Of a DNA stretch of 64,000 bases, positions 33,014-42,706 are shown piece after piece. Position 1 is the first letter of the stretch; each line of letters begins with the position of its first letter. The DNA is from an uncultured Actinomycetes bacterium (GTDB lineage: Bacteria; Actinomycetota; Acidimicrobiia; Acidimicrobiales; RAAP-2): contig CAIYAP010000005.1 in assembly GCA_903924205.1 (NCBI GenBank), positions 1 through 64,000 on the forward strand, in the 5' to 3' direction. Both the position numbers and the translations under genes were made by a program. The notes below the pieces were generated by a model, which did no database searches, had not been told where the DNA came from, and was given only the letters and a program-made list of their open reading frames with translations.

Positions 33014-35386
33014 ATGACGCCCTCGTCGCCCACCCCGCGTCGATCCAACGAACTCATGACGTCGCACGCGAACGTCAGTTCTTTCTACCCCGAGTCTCTC
33101 GGCTACCGGCTGAAGTCGTTCTTCCTGGGCAAGCCCTACGTCTCTGAGCAACTCGCCGGAGAGCGACTCTCGAAAGTGGCCGCATTGGGGGTGCTGTCGT
33201 CAGACTGCATCTCGTCCTCGGCGTATGGCACCGAGGAAATTCTCACGCAGCTCACCCCCGTGATTGGCCTCGCGGCATTTTCCTTGCTGGTGCCCATCAT
33301 GTTCGTAATTTTGGGTGTGTTGGTGCTCGTGGCCCTGTCCTACCTAGATGTCATCAAGCGCTACGTGTCCGCGGGTGGCTCGTATTCAGTGACCCGCGAC
33401 AACTTTGGCCCACGGGTCGCTCAGGTGGCCGCCGTCGCCCTGCTCATTGACTACGTGGTGACCGTCGCCGTGCAGTGCTCGGCGGGCACCGCGACCTTGA
33501 CATCCGCGATACCGGCGTTAGTGCCCTACACCGTCGAAATCACGGTCGGCATCATTTTGCTCTTTCTCTACGGCAACCTCCGTGGTATTCGTGAAGCGGG
33601 TACTGCCTTTGCCCTACCCACCTATTTCTTTGTCTCCACCTTGTTCATCACCATCGCGGTGGGCGTCTTCAAGGAAATCCAGGGCACGCTGCGCACCATT
33701 CCCATTCCGCCACACGACGTCTTGGTGGGCCACGCTTTGCCGACGACCAACTCGCACGGTCTGCTCTACGGCGTGGCCTTCATCACCCTCCTGCGCGCAT
33801 ACGCGAACGGTGGTTCGTCGTTGACGGGTTTGGAAGCCATCAGCAACGGGGTGCAGGCCTTCCGCCGCCCTGAGAGCCACAACGCTCGCGTCGTCATGGT
33901 GATCATGGCCGGCATTCTGGGCAGCCTGCTTCTCGGCGTCACTTTCCTGGCCCGCTGGACCCACGCCCTGCCCTACGAAAAGGGAACGCCCACCGTCTTG
34001 TCGCAAGAGGTGCTCGCGGTGTTTGGTAACCACGGCTTCGGACACATGTTCTATTACGCCACGTTGGCGGCGACCACCTTGATCTTGTTCACCGGTGGGA
34101 ACACCAGCTTCAACGGTTTCCCCTTCTTGGCCAACTACGTGGCCACTGACCAGTACCTGCCGCGTCAACTCACGAAGCGTGGCCACCGCTTGGCCTTCTC
34201 GAATGGCATCATCGCGTTGGCCGCGGTCGCCTTGCTCTTGACCATCGCCTTTAACGCTCAAGTCAATGGCCTGATTGCGTTGTACGCCATTGGCGTGTTC
34301 ACCGCCTTCACCATGGCCGGTGCGGGTATGACCAAGAAGCACCTCACGGAAAAGGGCAAAGGGTGGCGTCGCGGCGTCGCGATCAACGCCGCCTCGGCAT
34401 TCGTGTCGCTCCTCATCGCGTTGGTATTTGCCGTCGTGAAGTTCTCCGAGGGGGCATGGGTCGTGGTTATCGCCGGCCCCATCATGTTCTGGCTGCTGGT
34501 TCGCCTAAACAAGCAGTACACCGCGGAAGACGTGGCGTTCACTGATCTCGAGCACCATCGCAGTTCGCAATATTCAATCCACCGCGTGGTGGTCTTCGTC
34601 GACAACTACGACGTCGCCACCGAGCGCGCACTGCAGTACGCGATGACCCTCACGGCCTCGTCGGTGCGCGCAGTGCACTTTGACATTGACCCGCGCGTCA
34701 CCGCGATGTTGCTCGAGAAGTGGGGGGCGGAGGGAACGGCGTCGTCACATATCGACCTCGAAATCGCCGACTGCGAAGACCGCCGAATCGACCGCGCCGC
34801 ACTCGAGATGGTGGCGGACATTTGCCGTGACAGTCGCGTGTTCTGCATGGTGATCTTGCCGCGACGTGGCGTGAGTTCGCGCCTCACCCGTTTGCTGCAC
34901 GACCGTACCGCGGACGCCATGGCGGCCGCCGTGATGTTCGTGCCGCGCGCGGCCGCGACCATCTTGCCCTATCGCGTGACCGTCGGTGCCAGCGGACCGG
35001 TCGCCACTTCGCAGACCACACCCGAAGAGATTCTCCGTGGTGGCGTTCGCGAAGACGCCCACCTCGAGCCGGACCTCAAGTTGGCCGCCGCGGTCACCAA
35101 AATCGCCACACGCCAAATTGGCACCCTCAATCAACGTGACCACACGACCGTTGCGGGTCGCGTGCGTTCCATGACCCTGGGGGCCGATGGCGTGCACGAG
35201 CTCAAGTGCCAGTTGGCCGACGCGTCGGGCTCCATCACTTTGGTCTTCCAGGGCCGAAATGACGTGCCGGGCATCGAGCGCGGCACGCGACTCATCGTCA
35301 CCGGCACCGTCACCAGCCTGAATCGCGAAGCGGTCATCATGAACCCCGAGTACGAGATTGTCTCGGGCCCCGCGAGTGAGGACTAA
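33014..35386 (+). CDS. APC-superfamily permease with cytoplasmic C-terminal domains ending in an OB fold
   Basis: 790 residues. Residues ~40-510 hold about twelve membrane helices of the amino acid/K+ permease type (KVAALGVLSSDCISSSAYGT, AGGSYSVTRDNFGPRVAQVA, GGSSLTGLEAISNGVQAFRR, GGNTSFNGFPFLANYVATDQ). A soluble part follows (HRVVVFVDNYDVATERALQY) that resembles a UspA-like module. The last ~95 residues read as a nucleic-acid-type OB fold (HTTVAGRVRSMTLGADGVHE, CQLADASGSITLVFQGRND, GTRLIVTGTVTSLNREAVIM). In mycobacteria an OB-fold gene lies near the matching permease; here it appears fused. The adjacent TrkA pair suggests K+ transport. Confidence 0.85.
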   Translation: MTPSSPTPRRSNELMTSHANVSSFYPESLGYRLKSFFLGKPYVSEQLAGERLSKVAALGVLSSDCISSSAYGTEEILTQLTPVIGLAAFSLLVPIMFVILGVLVLVALSYLDVIKRYVSAGGSYSVTRDNFGPRVAQVAAVALLIDYVVTVAVQCSAGTATLTSAIPALVPYTVEITVGIILLFLYGNLRGIREAGTAFALPTYFFVSTLFITIAVGVFKEIQGTLRTIPIPPHDVLVGHALPTTNSHGLLYGVAFITLLRAYANGGSSLTGLEAISNGVQAFRRPESHNARVVMVIMAGILGSLLLGVTFLARWTHALPYEKGTPTVLSQEVLAVFGNHGFGHMFYYATLAATTLILFTGGNTSFNGFPFLANYVATDQYLPRQLTKRGHRLAFSNGIIALAAVALLLTIAFNAQVNGLIALYAIGVFTAFTMAGAGMTKKHLTEKGKGWRRGVAINAASAFVSLLIALVFAVVKFSEGAWVVVIAGPIMFWLLVRLNKQYTAEDVAFTDLEHHRSSQYSIHRVVVFVDNYDVATERALQYAMTLTASSVRAVHFDIDPRVTAMLLEKWGAEGTASSHIDLEIADCEDRRIDRAALEMVADICRDSRVFCMVILPRRGVSSRLTRLLHDRTADAMAAAVMFVPRAAATILPYRVTVGASGPVATSQTTPEEILRGGVREDAHLEPDLKLAAAVTKIATRQIGTLNQRDHTTVAGRVRSMTLGADGVHELKCQLADASGSITLVFQGRNDVPGIERGTRLIVTGTVTSLNREAVIMNPEYEIVSGPASED

Positions 35387-35467
35387 GGGATTTTTTACGC
35401 CGTGCCCGCCCGCTCTGAGTGCGCGGGGCATAATGAACGCCAGTGAGATGCGAAAGGAGGTGGCCTA

Positions 35468-38245
35468 GTGGCTCGCGCGCTCGTCATTGTGGAGTCGGTG
35501 GCTAAGGCCACCCGCATCCAGTCCATGCTGGGCCCCGACTTCATCGTCAAGCCCTCCGTCGGTCACATTCGTGACCTTCCCGAAAGCGCGGCGGAGATCC
35601 CCGCGGCCATCAAGGGGGAGAAGTGGGCGCGCCTCGGCATCAACGTGGAGGAGCACTTTCAGCCGGTCTACGTGGTGTCCTCGGACCGCAAGAAAATCGT
35701 CTCGGAATTAAAGGCCGCGCTCAAGGAGGTCGACGAGCTCTACCTCGCGAGCGATGAAGACCGCGAGGGAGAAGCCATTGCCTGGCACTTGCTCGAGGTG
35801 CTCAAGCCCAAGATTCCGGTGAAGCGCATGGTGTTTCACGAAATCACTCCGGCCGCGATTCAGCGCGCCGTTGATGACACCCGCGATATCAACCAGCACC
35901 TGGTGGACGCCCAGGAGGGCCGTCGCTTTCTCGACCGCCTGGTGGGTTACGAAGTCTCTCCCGTATTGTGGCGTGCCGTCGACAAGGCCCGCTCGGCCGG
36001 TCGTGTCCAATCCGTCGCGGTGCGTCTCGTCGTCGAGCGTGAACGTGAGCGCATGGCCTTCGTGCCGGCCGGTTGGTATGACGTGACTGCCGTTGCCACC
36101 ACGACGGACGCCACGGTGGAAATCACCATGGACGCGCTCGATGGTCGCCCTCTTGCCACTGGCAAGAACTTTGACGCCGCGGGTCAGATCGACCCCACGG
36201 CTGATGTCGCTGCCCTCGACGGCGTGACCGCGGCGGCCATTGGGGCCGTTTTGCCGGGCCACCAGGTACACGTGGACTCGATTACCTCGACCCCGCGCAC
36301 CCAGCGTCCCCAGCCACCGTTCATGACCTCCTCGCTGCAGATTGAAGCCAGCCGCAAGCTGCGCTTTGACCCTGAACGCACCATGCGTGCGGCCCAGCGT
36401 CTCTACGAGCAGGGCTGGATTACCTACATGCGTACCGACTCGACGACCTTGTCAGACGAGGCGCTTCGTGCCGCGCGGAAATTGGCCGCCGAGATGTACG
36501 GCTCGGAGTATGTGTCCGATCAACCACGTCGCTACGAGCGCAAGGTCAAGAACGCCCAGGAAGCGCACGAAGCGATTCGACCCGCCGGCGAAGAGTTCCG
36601 CACTCTGGATGAAGCCCACCGCTCGCTCGGTGGTGACGAGCTGGTCGTGTACGACCTGATCTGGAAGCGCACGATTGCGAGCCAAATGGTGGATGCTCGT
36701 CTCACCCAGGACAAGGTTCGCTTGTCAACGTCCCTTCAGGGCGTCACCGGCGTGACCGACGGCACCGTGGCCTCATTCTCCGCCACCGGAATGCGTATTG
36801 AATTCCCGGGATTTCGCCGCGCGTACGTCGAAGGCACCGACGACCCCGAGGCCGAGCTAGCCGACCAAGAGCGCATCTTGCCGGCCATGACCGAGGGTAG
36901 CTCATTGCCCGTGACCTCGGCAGACGCGAAGTCCCATGAGACCAAGGCTCCCGACCGTTACAGCGAAGCGACCTTGATCAAGAAGCTCGAAGACCTGGGC
37001 ATCGGCCGTCCGTCCACCTACGCCTCGGTGATGAAGACCATCGACCGTCGTGGCTACGTGTGGAAGAAGGGCAAGTCCTTAGTGCCGGCCTTCCGCGCCT
37101 TCGCGGTGGTGAACCTGCTGTCCATGTACTTCGCCGACTTGGTGGACTACTCCTTCACCGCACACATGGAGGACCAGCTCGACCAGATCGCGTCGGGGGA
37201 ACAGGAACTCGAACCCTGGCTGCGCTCCTTCTACTTCGGCGATACGGCGGCCACGACGGAATTCGCGAAGAAGGGTCTCCACGTCGCCACCACCGAGCCC
37301 ATTGAGTTCGATTACTCAGCGATTAATTCCTTGGCCTTGGGTACCGCTCCCGATGGCGAGACGGTCGCCGTGCGTTCGGGACGCTACGGTCCGTATCTCA
37401 TTCACGGTGAGCGTCGCGTGTCGATTCCCGAGGCCACCGAGCCGGACTCGTTGACAGTTACCCACGCTCTCGAATTGTTGGATGCACCCAGTGGCGATCG
37501 TCAGCTGGGCGCCAATGCGGACGGCCTGCCGGTCTACCTAAAAGCCGGCCGGTATGGCCCCTATATTCAGCTCGGCGAAATGTCCGACGGGGAAAGGCCG
37601 CAGACCGCGTCGTTACTGTCGAGTCAGTCGCCCGAGACCATCACTTTTGATGACGCCCTGGCACTTCTTGCTCTGCCGCGTGAAGTCGGTCGTCACCCCG
37701 ACGACAACGAGCCCATCACCGCGACGAATGGCCGCTACGGTCCGTACATCTCCTGGGGCAAGGAATCGCGCTCCTTGGCGACCGACGACGAGATCTTCAC
37801 CGTCGACCTCGCCGGTGCCTTGACACTGCTCGCACAGCCACGTCAAGGTCGCCGCCGCGTGGCCGCCAACGTCCGTGAAGTGGGCGTCGACACCTCGACG
37901 GGACTGACGATTACCGCACGCACCGGCAAGTTCGGTCCCTACGTCACCGACGGCACGACCAACGCCACGCTCCGTCTCGGTGACGCGCCGGAAACGATCT
38001 CTCTCGACCGCGCGAGTGAACTCCTCGCCGAGCGTCGAAACGCCGATCCGTCGACCGCGCGTCCCCGCAAGGCCGCCGCGAAGAAGGTGGCGAAGAACGC
38101 CGTCGCGAAGAAATCGGCCGGTGCTCGTAAGTCGCCCGCCAAAAAAGCGGCGCCGGCGTCCAAGACCGCCGCGAAGAAGGCGGCCGTGGCAAAGAAGGCG
38201 AAAGAGAATTCCAGCCTGGCGAAGGCCGTTGAGGGTGACGAGTGA
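35468..38245 (+). CDS. topA: DNA topoisomerase I
   Basis: 925 residues from a GTG with AAAGGAGGTGG just upstream. A Toprim domain (ARALVIVESVAKATRIQSML, YLASDEDREGEAIAWHL) is followed by the type IA core with the active-site Tyr in QGWITYMRTDSTTLS and the RPSTYASVMKTI motif. Three or four Topo_C_Rpt units follow (SGRYGPYLIHGERR, AGRYGPYIQLGEM, NGRYGPYISWGKE, TGKFGPYVTDGT) in place of zinc fingers. The ~60-residue C-terminus is Lys/Ala-rich (RKAAAKKVAKNAVAKKSA), as in other actinobacterial TopA proteins. It relaxes negative supercoils. It overlaps tmk by three bases. Confidence 0.96.
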   Translation: MARALVIVESVAKATRIQSMLGPDFIVKPSVGHIRDLPESAAEIPAAIKGEKWARLGINVEEHFQPVYVVSSDRKKIVSELKAALKEVDELYLASDEDREGEAIAWHLLEVLKPKIPVKRMVFHEITPAAIQRAVDDTRDINQHLVDAQEGRRFLDRLVGYEVSPVLWRAVDKARSAGRVQSVAVRLVVERERERMAFVPAGWYDVTAVATTTDATVEITMDALDGRPLATGKNFDAAGQIDPTADVAALDGVTAAAIGAVLPGHQVHVDSITSTPRTQRPQPPFMTSSLQIEASRKLRFDPERTMRAAQRLYEQGWITYMRTDSTTLSDEALRAARKLAAEMYGSEYVSDQPRRYERKVKNAQEAHEAIRPAGEEFRTLDEAHRSLGGDELVVYDLIWKRTIASQMVDARLTQDKVRLSTSLQGVTGVTDGTVASFSATGMRIEFPGFRRAYVEGTDDPEAELADQERILPAMTEGSSLPVTSADAKSHETKAPDRYSEATLIKKLEDLGIGRPSTYASVMKTIDRRGYVWKKGKSLVPAFRAFAVVNLLSMYFADLVDYSFTAHMEDQLDQIASGEQELEPWLRSFYFGDTAATTEFAKKGLHVATTEPIEFDYSAINSLALGTAPDGETVAVRSGRYGPYLIHGERRVSIPEATEPDSLTVTHALELLDAPSGDRQLGANADGLPVYLKAGRYGPYIQLGEMSDGERPQTASLLSSQSPETITFDDALALLALPREVGRHPDDNEPITATNGRYGPYISWGKESRSLATDDEIFTVDLAGALTLLAQPRQGRRRVAANVREVGVDTSTGLTITARTGKFGPYVTDGTTNATLRLGDAPETISLDRASELLAERRNADPSTARPRKAAAKKVAKNAVAKKSAGARKSPAKKAAPASKTAAKKAAVAKKAKENSSLAKAVEGDE

Positions 38246-38844
38246 GTCGCGGACTCTTCATTGCGTTCGAGGGCATTGACGGTTCCGGCAAGAGCACGCA
38301 CGCTCGTCGTATCGCCCGCGAAACTGGTGCGCTCTTCACCTTTGAGCCTGGCGATAGCGAACTCGGCCTGCAACTGCGCGAGCTTCTCTTGCACGCCAAG
38401 GTGGCGTTGACGCCCGAAACTGAAGCGCTGTTGATGTTGTCCGATCGCAGCCACCACGTGGCCAGCACGATTGCGCCGACCTTGGCTCAGGGCCGGGCCG
38501 TGATTGCGGACCGTTTTCTCGCGTCAACGATTTCGTATCAGGGATACGGCCGCGGCGTCAATCTTGACCTGCTGTGGCGGGCGACGGACCTCGCCGTCGG
38601 TGACGTGCGACCCGACCTCACCATTGTCTTTGACCTTCCTGTCGAGGTGGCGGCCCGCCGCCGTGCCCCGCGAGATGACGACCGTTTCGAGCGTTCGGGT
38701 CCGCAGTTCCAAGAACGCGTCCGTCAGGGCCTGCTGGAAATGGCGGACGGCAATCCGACCTACTCCGTGATTGACGCGTCGGGTAATCACGACCACGTCG
38801 CGGCGCAACTCACGGCTGCCCTCAGCGCCGTGGGGCTTCTGTGA
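38242..38844 (+). CDS. tmk: Thymidylate kinase
   Basis: 200 residues. P-loop FEGIDGSGKSTHARRIARE, the DR(F/Y) motif (IADRFLASTISYQGYGRG) and the lid region (RRRAPRDDDRFERSGPQFQE) define a dTMP kinase that makes dTDP. The GTG start lies in a GTGA overlap with topA, and the 3' end overlaps holB in the same way; the topA-tmk-holB order gives a DNA-replication operon. Confidence 0.95.
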   Translation: MSRGLFIAFEGIDGSGKSTHARRIARETGALFTFEPGDSELGLQLRELLLHAKVALTPETEALLMLSDRSHHVASTIAPTLAQGRAVIADRFLASTISYQGYGRGVNLDLLWRATDLAVGDVRPDLTIVFDLPVEVAARRRAPRDDDRFERSGPQFQERVRQGLLEMADGNPTYSVIDASGNHDHVAAQLTAALSAVGLL

Positions 38845-39899
38845 GCGACGTCTTTTCCGATCTCGTCGGTGTCGATGACGCCGTCGCCGTGTTGCGTGGC
38901 ACCGTTAGGAACCCGGTGCAGGCCTATCTTCTGACCGGAAGTTCGGGCTCGCCGCTGATCGATGGCGCTCGTCGCTTAGCGGCCGCGCTGGTGTGCGCGC
39001 AGGCGGGGTGCGGCCGATGCGATGACTGTCGTCAGGCGCTTGCGGGTATCCACGCCGACGTCACGGAATTTGCCATGGAGGGATCGAACTGGCGGGTTGA
39101 TGACATCCACGAGATGGAGACACTGACACGTCGTTACCCCCTGGGGCGTCGACGCGTGAATGTCATTCCTCGCATCGATCTCACGTCATTGGTCTCGATC
39201 CCGGCGCTCCTCAAAGTGTTAGAGGAGCCACCCTCACGTTCCACTTTCATTTTGACGACGCAGTCGTTTCCGGCCCACCTGGCCACGGTTCGCTCGCGGT
39301 CGTTTGAGATTCGTATGCCGGCCCTCACGCTCGAGGCGATTGCGCACGCCTTGGAGCGCGAAGGGATTTCCTCTCCCACCGCACGACTCGCGGCGGAAAA
39401 CTCCGGGGGTGACATCTCGAGGGCGCGCCTTCTCGCGAATGACAAGGGCCTCGAGGCGCGCCTGGCAATCTGGCGCTCAGTGCCCGAGACATTGACGCCG
39501 CGACTCGGTAGCGCTCGCGGTTTGTCGACCCAGATCCTGGCGGCGGTCGAGACCGTGCTCGAGCCAAAGAAGGCGGAGCACAAGGCTGAATGGGCTCACC
39601 TCGAGGAGCTGTATGCCCAGGCTGGTATGAAGCGTCCACCCGGCAAAAAAGATTTTGATGAGAAGGCCAAGCGGGAATTGCGGGCGTTAACGAAGACGGA
39701 ACTGGATTTTGGCCTCGCCACCTTGGCCCGCATCTATCGCGAGAGCTTTCTGGGACACGTGGAGGCAGAGGCGAGCAGTAAGGCGAAGCGCGCCATGGAC
39801 ATTCTGGCCCTCATTGATGAGGCCCATGAGGTCCTCGCCACCAACGTCAGCGCAGATTTGTTGCTCACCACTTTGTTTGCCCGCATCGCGCGGACCTAG
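38841..39899 (+). CDS. holB: DNA polymerase III delta' subunit
   Basis: 352 residues. The clamp-loader fold lacks a full Walker A (YLLTGSSGSPLIDGARRLAA), keeps the zinc cysteines (CAQAGCGRCDDCRQALAGI) and shows VNVIPRIDLTSLVSIPALLK and LEEPPSRSTFILTTQSF. It helps load the sliding clamp. The GTG start overlaps tmk by four bases. Downstream is tRNA-Thr. Confidence 0.92.
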   Translation: MSDVFSDLVGVDDAVAVLRGTVRNPVQAYLLTGSSGSPLIDGARRLAAALVCAQAGCGRCDDCRQALAGIHADVTEFAMEGSNWRVDDIHEMETLTRRYPLGRRRVNVIPRIDLTSLVSIPALLKVLEEPPSRSTFILTTQSFPAHLATVRSRSFEIRMPALTLEAIAHALEREGISSPTARLAAENSGGDISRARLLANDKGLEARLAIWRSVPETLTPRLGSARGLSTQILAAVETVLEPKKAEHKAEWAHLEELYAQAGMKRPPGKKDFDEKAKRELRALTKTELDFGLATLARIYRESFLGHVEAEASSKAKRAMDILALIDEAHEVLATNVSADLLLTTLFARIART

Positions 39900-39937
39900 A
39901 CCGAGCTGCTCGGAACTCGGGTACACTTCTACCTCGC

Positions 39938-40011
39938 GCCTGTGTAGCTCAGTCCGGCAGAGCAGCTCATTCGTAATGAGCAGGTCGTGGGTTCGAATCC
40001 CACCGCAGGCT
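39938..40011 (+). tRNA. tRNA-Thr (anticodon CGU)
   Basis: Acceptor GCCTGTG pairs with CGCAGGC, D arm TAGCTCAGTCCGGCAGAGCA, anticodon stem GCTCA/TGAGC with loop TTCGTAA (CGT), T arm GTGGG-TTCGAAT-CCCAC. No CCA is encoded. The 150 bases that follow up to murD hold nothing recognisable. Confidence 0.96.
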
Positions 40012-40161
40012 CTGAAAGAGCACCGAGCATCTCTCGCAACATCCACGTTCATGGTTGCGGTGATAACCAGAATTGCTCTCCCGGTCTGAATGGGAGTTCA
40101 TGCGCCTCGCGTCAACAGGTAGGGAACTGTCGGAATCTGCCGGGTGGACGTATATGGGTCG

Positions 40162-41445
40162 TTACGAGTTGAGGAGCGCTCGGACCACGCGGGAAAAATC
40201 TGCCGATCTCTCTTCCCAATTGTGATATTGGCTGAAGCTGGGAGCAGCGGGCGACAATAAGACGGTGCCACCTCGAGACAGTAATTCACGGGCGGCCGAG
40301 ACTGCCTGGGACATGTTGTCGGCGATCACTACGGAGATGTCGGGAACTCGTTCGCGTACCTGCTCGGCAATTCGCTCACCGACAGTCGGCATGGCCACCA
40401 GATGGACGTGCCCACGCTGGGCGATCGCGGTCGCGAGCGGCTCGTAGTCCACGCCACGGTCAGAGCCACCGACGATGAGCGCGATGTCACCCACTACGGC
40501 CTCGAGAGCCGCGATGGTGGGGAGGGGATTGGTCGCGAGACCATCATCGATGAAGGTGATGTCACCGGCGACGGCCACCACGGAGAGACGGCCGGCGAGA
40601 GGGACGAAGGAGCGCGCGTGCGCAAGAGCCGCATCTCGCAATTGCGCCTCCAAGTGGCCGCTCAGGGCCGCCGCCGCCGCGAGTGCCACTTGAACGTTCC
40701 GATCATTATGAGACCCCACGAGACCGAGAGCGAGACGAAGCTCGCTGTCGCCCGTGTGTATCCACTGAACGTCGCCGCCGAGCTGATCCTCGCGTGCTCG
40801 TAGCGAGGCCTCGTCGCTGGCCACCGTGACGTGATCGCCGGCAGTAGTCGTCAGCGACAACTTGTCACGCTGATAGGTGTCGAGGTCACCATGCCAGTCC
40901 AAGTGATCGGAACCCAACGAGGTCACGACGACGACCGCGGGTGCGTCAGTGATGTCGACAGCTTGAAAACTCGATGTTTCCACGATGAGGAATCCGCCAT
41001 CGTCGACCACTGAGTAGGGCGGGATGCCAATGTTGCCGGCCGACCGTGCGGGTAGACCGGTGGCATTCAGAATGAAGGTGATGAGCGAGGTCACGGTGGA
41101 CTTGCCCTTGGTGCCCGTCACCATGGCGACGCGCGTCCGATCGGCGTCGGCCAACCACAACGACAGGGTGCTGGTGACGACGACGCCACGTGATTCGAGG
41201 TCTCTCACGTCGGCGCGACGGCGAGGAATGCCGGGACTCTTCATAACGACGTCGCACTGACGAAGAGCCTCCAGTCCGCCCTCCGTCGTCGTCAGCACGT
41301 GTTCATCACGCGAGTGGTCATCGACAATGACCAGGCGTTCCACTGAGTCGTGAAGGAGCGCTTCGGTGGCTCGACCTTCGACGCCGTAGCCCCAGATGCC
41401 GACGCAACGGCCCGCCAGATCAGCGATGCCACGTGGCCGGAACAC
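40162..41445 (-). CDS. murD2: MurD-type muramoyl-alanine glutamate ligase, probably the L-Glu-adding MurD2
   Basis: 427 residues from the GTG at 41445, chosen because AAGGAG lies six bases upstream; an earlier ATG at 41463 would overlap the previous gene by 44 bases. The Mur ligase is complete: an N-terminal UDP-binding Rossmann fold (CVGIWGYGVEGRATEALL), ATP loop (VAMVTGTKGKSTVTSLITFI), GNIGIPPYSV, ASLGSDHLDWHGDL and C-terminal NPLPTIAALEAVVGDIALIV. Classical MurD adds D-Glu to UDP-MurNAc-L-Ala. The neighbouring MurL-like gene suggests the MurD2 route, in which L-Glu is added and then epimerised. Substrate choice is inferred from context only. Confidence 0.85.
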   Translation of the reverse strand: MFRPRGIADLAGRCVGIWGYGVEGRATEALLHDSVERLVIVDDHSRDEHVLTTTEGGLEALRQCDVVMKSPGIPRRRADVRDLESRGVVVTSTLSLWLADADRTRVAMVTGTKGKSTVTSLITFILNATGLPARSAGNIGIPPYSVVDDGGFLIVETSSFQAVDITDAPAVVVVTSLGSDHLDWHGDLDTYQRDKLSLTTTAGDHVTVASDEASLRAREDQLGGDVQWIHTGDSELRLALGLVGSHNDRNVQVALAAAAALSGHLEAQLRDAALAHARSFVPLAGRLSVVAVAGDITFIDDGLATNPLPTIAALEAVVGDIALIVGGSDRGVDYEPLATAIAQRGHVHLVAMPTVGERIAEQVRERVPDISVVIADNMSQAVSAARELLSRGGTVLLSPAAPSFSQYHNWEERSADFSRVVRALLNS

Positions 41446-42706
41446 GGTCAACTCCTTGGTCATTCATCAAGTCGTCAATGCTCACCGTGGCCGGTGCGCG
41501 GTCGGCCAGGACGCTGAGGTCTGACGCGTCACGCCAGTCGGACCGGGCCACGACACCCGCGAGCGCCGCACGACATTCGACGACATCACCAACACACTCG
41601 AAGGGCTTCGGACCGTCGATGAGTCCGAGCAAGGTCTCGAGGGAAGTCCGCAGGGGGGTGTGCGTGAGTGGTTCGGTGCCATCAAATACCTGTCGAAGTT
41701 CGTTACGAGGAACGAAGGGCGCCAACATGAGATTGACGAAGAGACACTTGTCGCACTCGCCACACCAGGTCACCGCACGTGACCCGACGTCTTGGCGAAA
41801 GGCCCGATTGCAGCTGCGCACGACGCGCAGCAGGTGGGGGTCACTCGCGATGTCTCGCGCGACCCACGGTTCGCTCTTCGCGCGCAGGAAACTCGCCACG
41901 GTCAGTGGCGCACGGACTCGCTCGCTGATCGCGTCGGCGAGCAACACTTCGGCCGCCGCCGATTTGCTCCACTGGTGATTAATGGCGCGTCCCTCCACCA
42001 CGAGATTCGGTACTGATGCCGAATGTTCGTTGGACAAGATCACCGAGCCTCGACCGTCGGCGAGCGCCACGGCGGCGGCGGCCACGGTGATCATGGCGGT
42101 GACGGGGACGTGGCCGTTGAGCCAGTGCGGTTGCGGTGACGTGATCTGGGGGTCGAGAGTTCGCGTGAGGCGTCGAACGGGCATCCCCGTTTCGCTCATG
42201 GCGTTCTCGAGAGCGGCAAAGCGTCCGCTGGCGGGACTCACCACAAAAAAGCTCGCGTCGAGCTGTGGCGAGAGGTGGTGCCAGGTGGCCACGGAGTCAA
42301 TACCACCGCCAAAGGGCACCAGCGCGCGCGTCGGATCGGCGGGCGCGGAACTCGCGGTGACCTCACGGCCACCGACGATTCGCACCTCGGCGAGATCAAT
42401 GTCGTTTCGATAGGCGTATTCACCGAGTCCGTCGCGCACCGCGGCCTCCAGTAGGGCACGACCCGCGCGGCCGAGAGGGAGGTCGCCCACATCAATGAGA
42501 GGTGCGGCGCCGGCTTTGTAATACGACAATCCCGCGAGGAGGCCCCATAGCTCGATGAGGGGTCGAGCAGGTTCGAGAGTGAGGCCGTCATCGCTGACCA
42601 AGGTTTCAGTGAAGACGAGGTCGTCGAGCTGCACCGTGACCGAGGCACGCGGTCCGTCGACACTCACGTCGAGGTAGGAGAAGCGTGACGCCCAGGGTGA
42701 GCTCAT
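41420..42706 (-). CDS. murL: MurL-like UDP-MurNAc-L-Ala-L-Glu epimerase
   Basis: 428 residues. A PP-loop-like nucleotide motif PFGGGIDS sits at residues 131-138, followed by LSNEHSASVPNLVVEGRAIN and a Cys cluster (VTWCGECDKCLFVNLMLAPF). This agrees with my memory of MurL, the ATP-dependent epimerase first described with MurD2 in Xanthomonas, which turns the L-Glu of the dipeptide precursor into D-Glu. The ATG overlaps the pgeF stop by four bases and its end overlaps the MurD frame, making a tight pgeF-murL-murD operon. The assignment rests on motif and context, not on a search. An AsnB/QueC-type PP-loop enzyme is the alternative. Confidence 0.75.
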   Translation of the reverse strand: MSSPWASRFSYLDVSVDGPRASVTVQLDDLVFTETLVSDDGLTLEPARPLIELWGLLAGLSYYKAGAAPLIDVGDLPLGRAGRALLEAAVRDGLGEYAYRNDIDLAEVRIVGGREVTASSAPADPTRALVPFGGGIDSVATWHHLSPQLDASFFVVSPASGRFAALENAMSETGMPVRRLTRTLDPQITSPQPHWLNGHVPVTAMITVAAAAVALADGRGSVILSNEHSASVPNLVVEGRAINHQWSKSAAAEVLLADAISERVRAPLTVASFLRAKSEPWVARDIASDPHLLRVVRSCNRAFRQDVGSRAVTWCGECDKCLFVNLMLAPFVPRNELRQVFDGTEPLTHTPLRTSLETLLGLIDGPKPFECVGDVVECRAALAGVVARSDWRDASDLSVLADRAPATVSIDDLMNDQGVDRVPATWHR

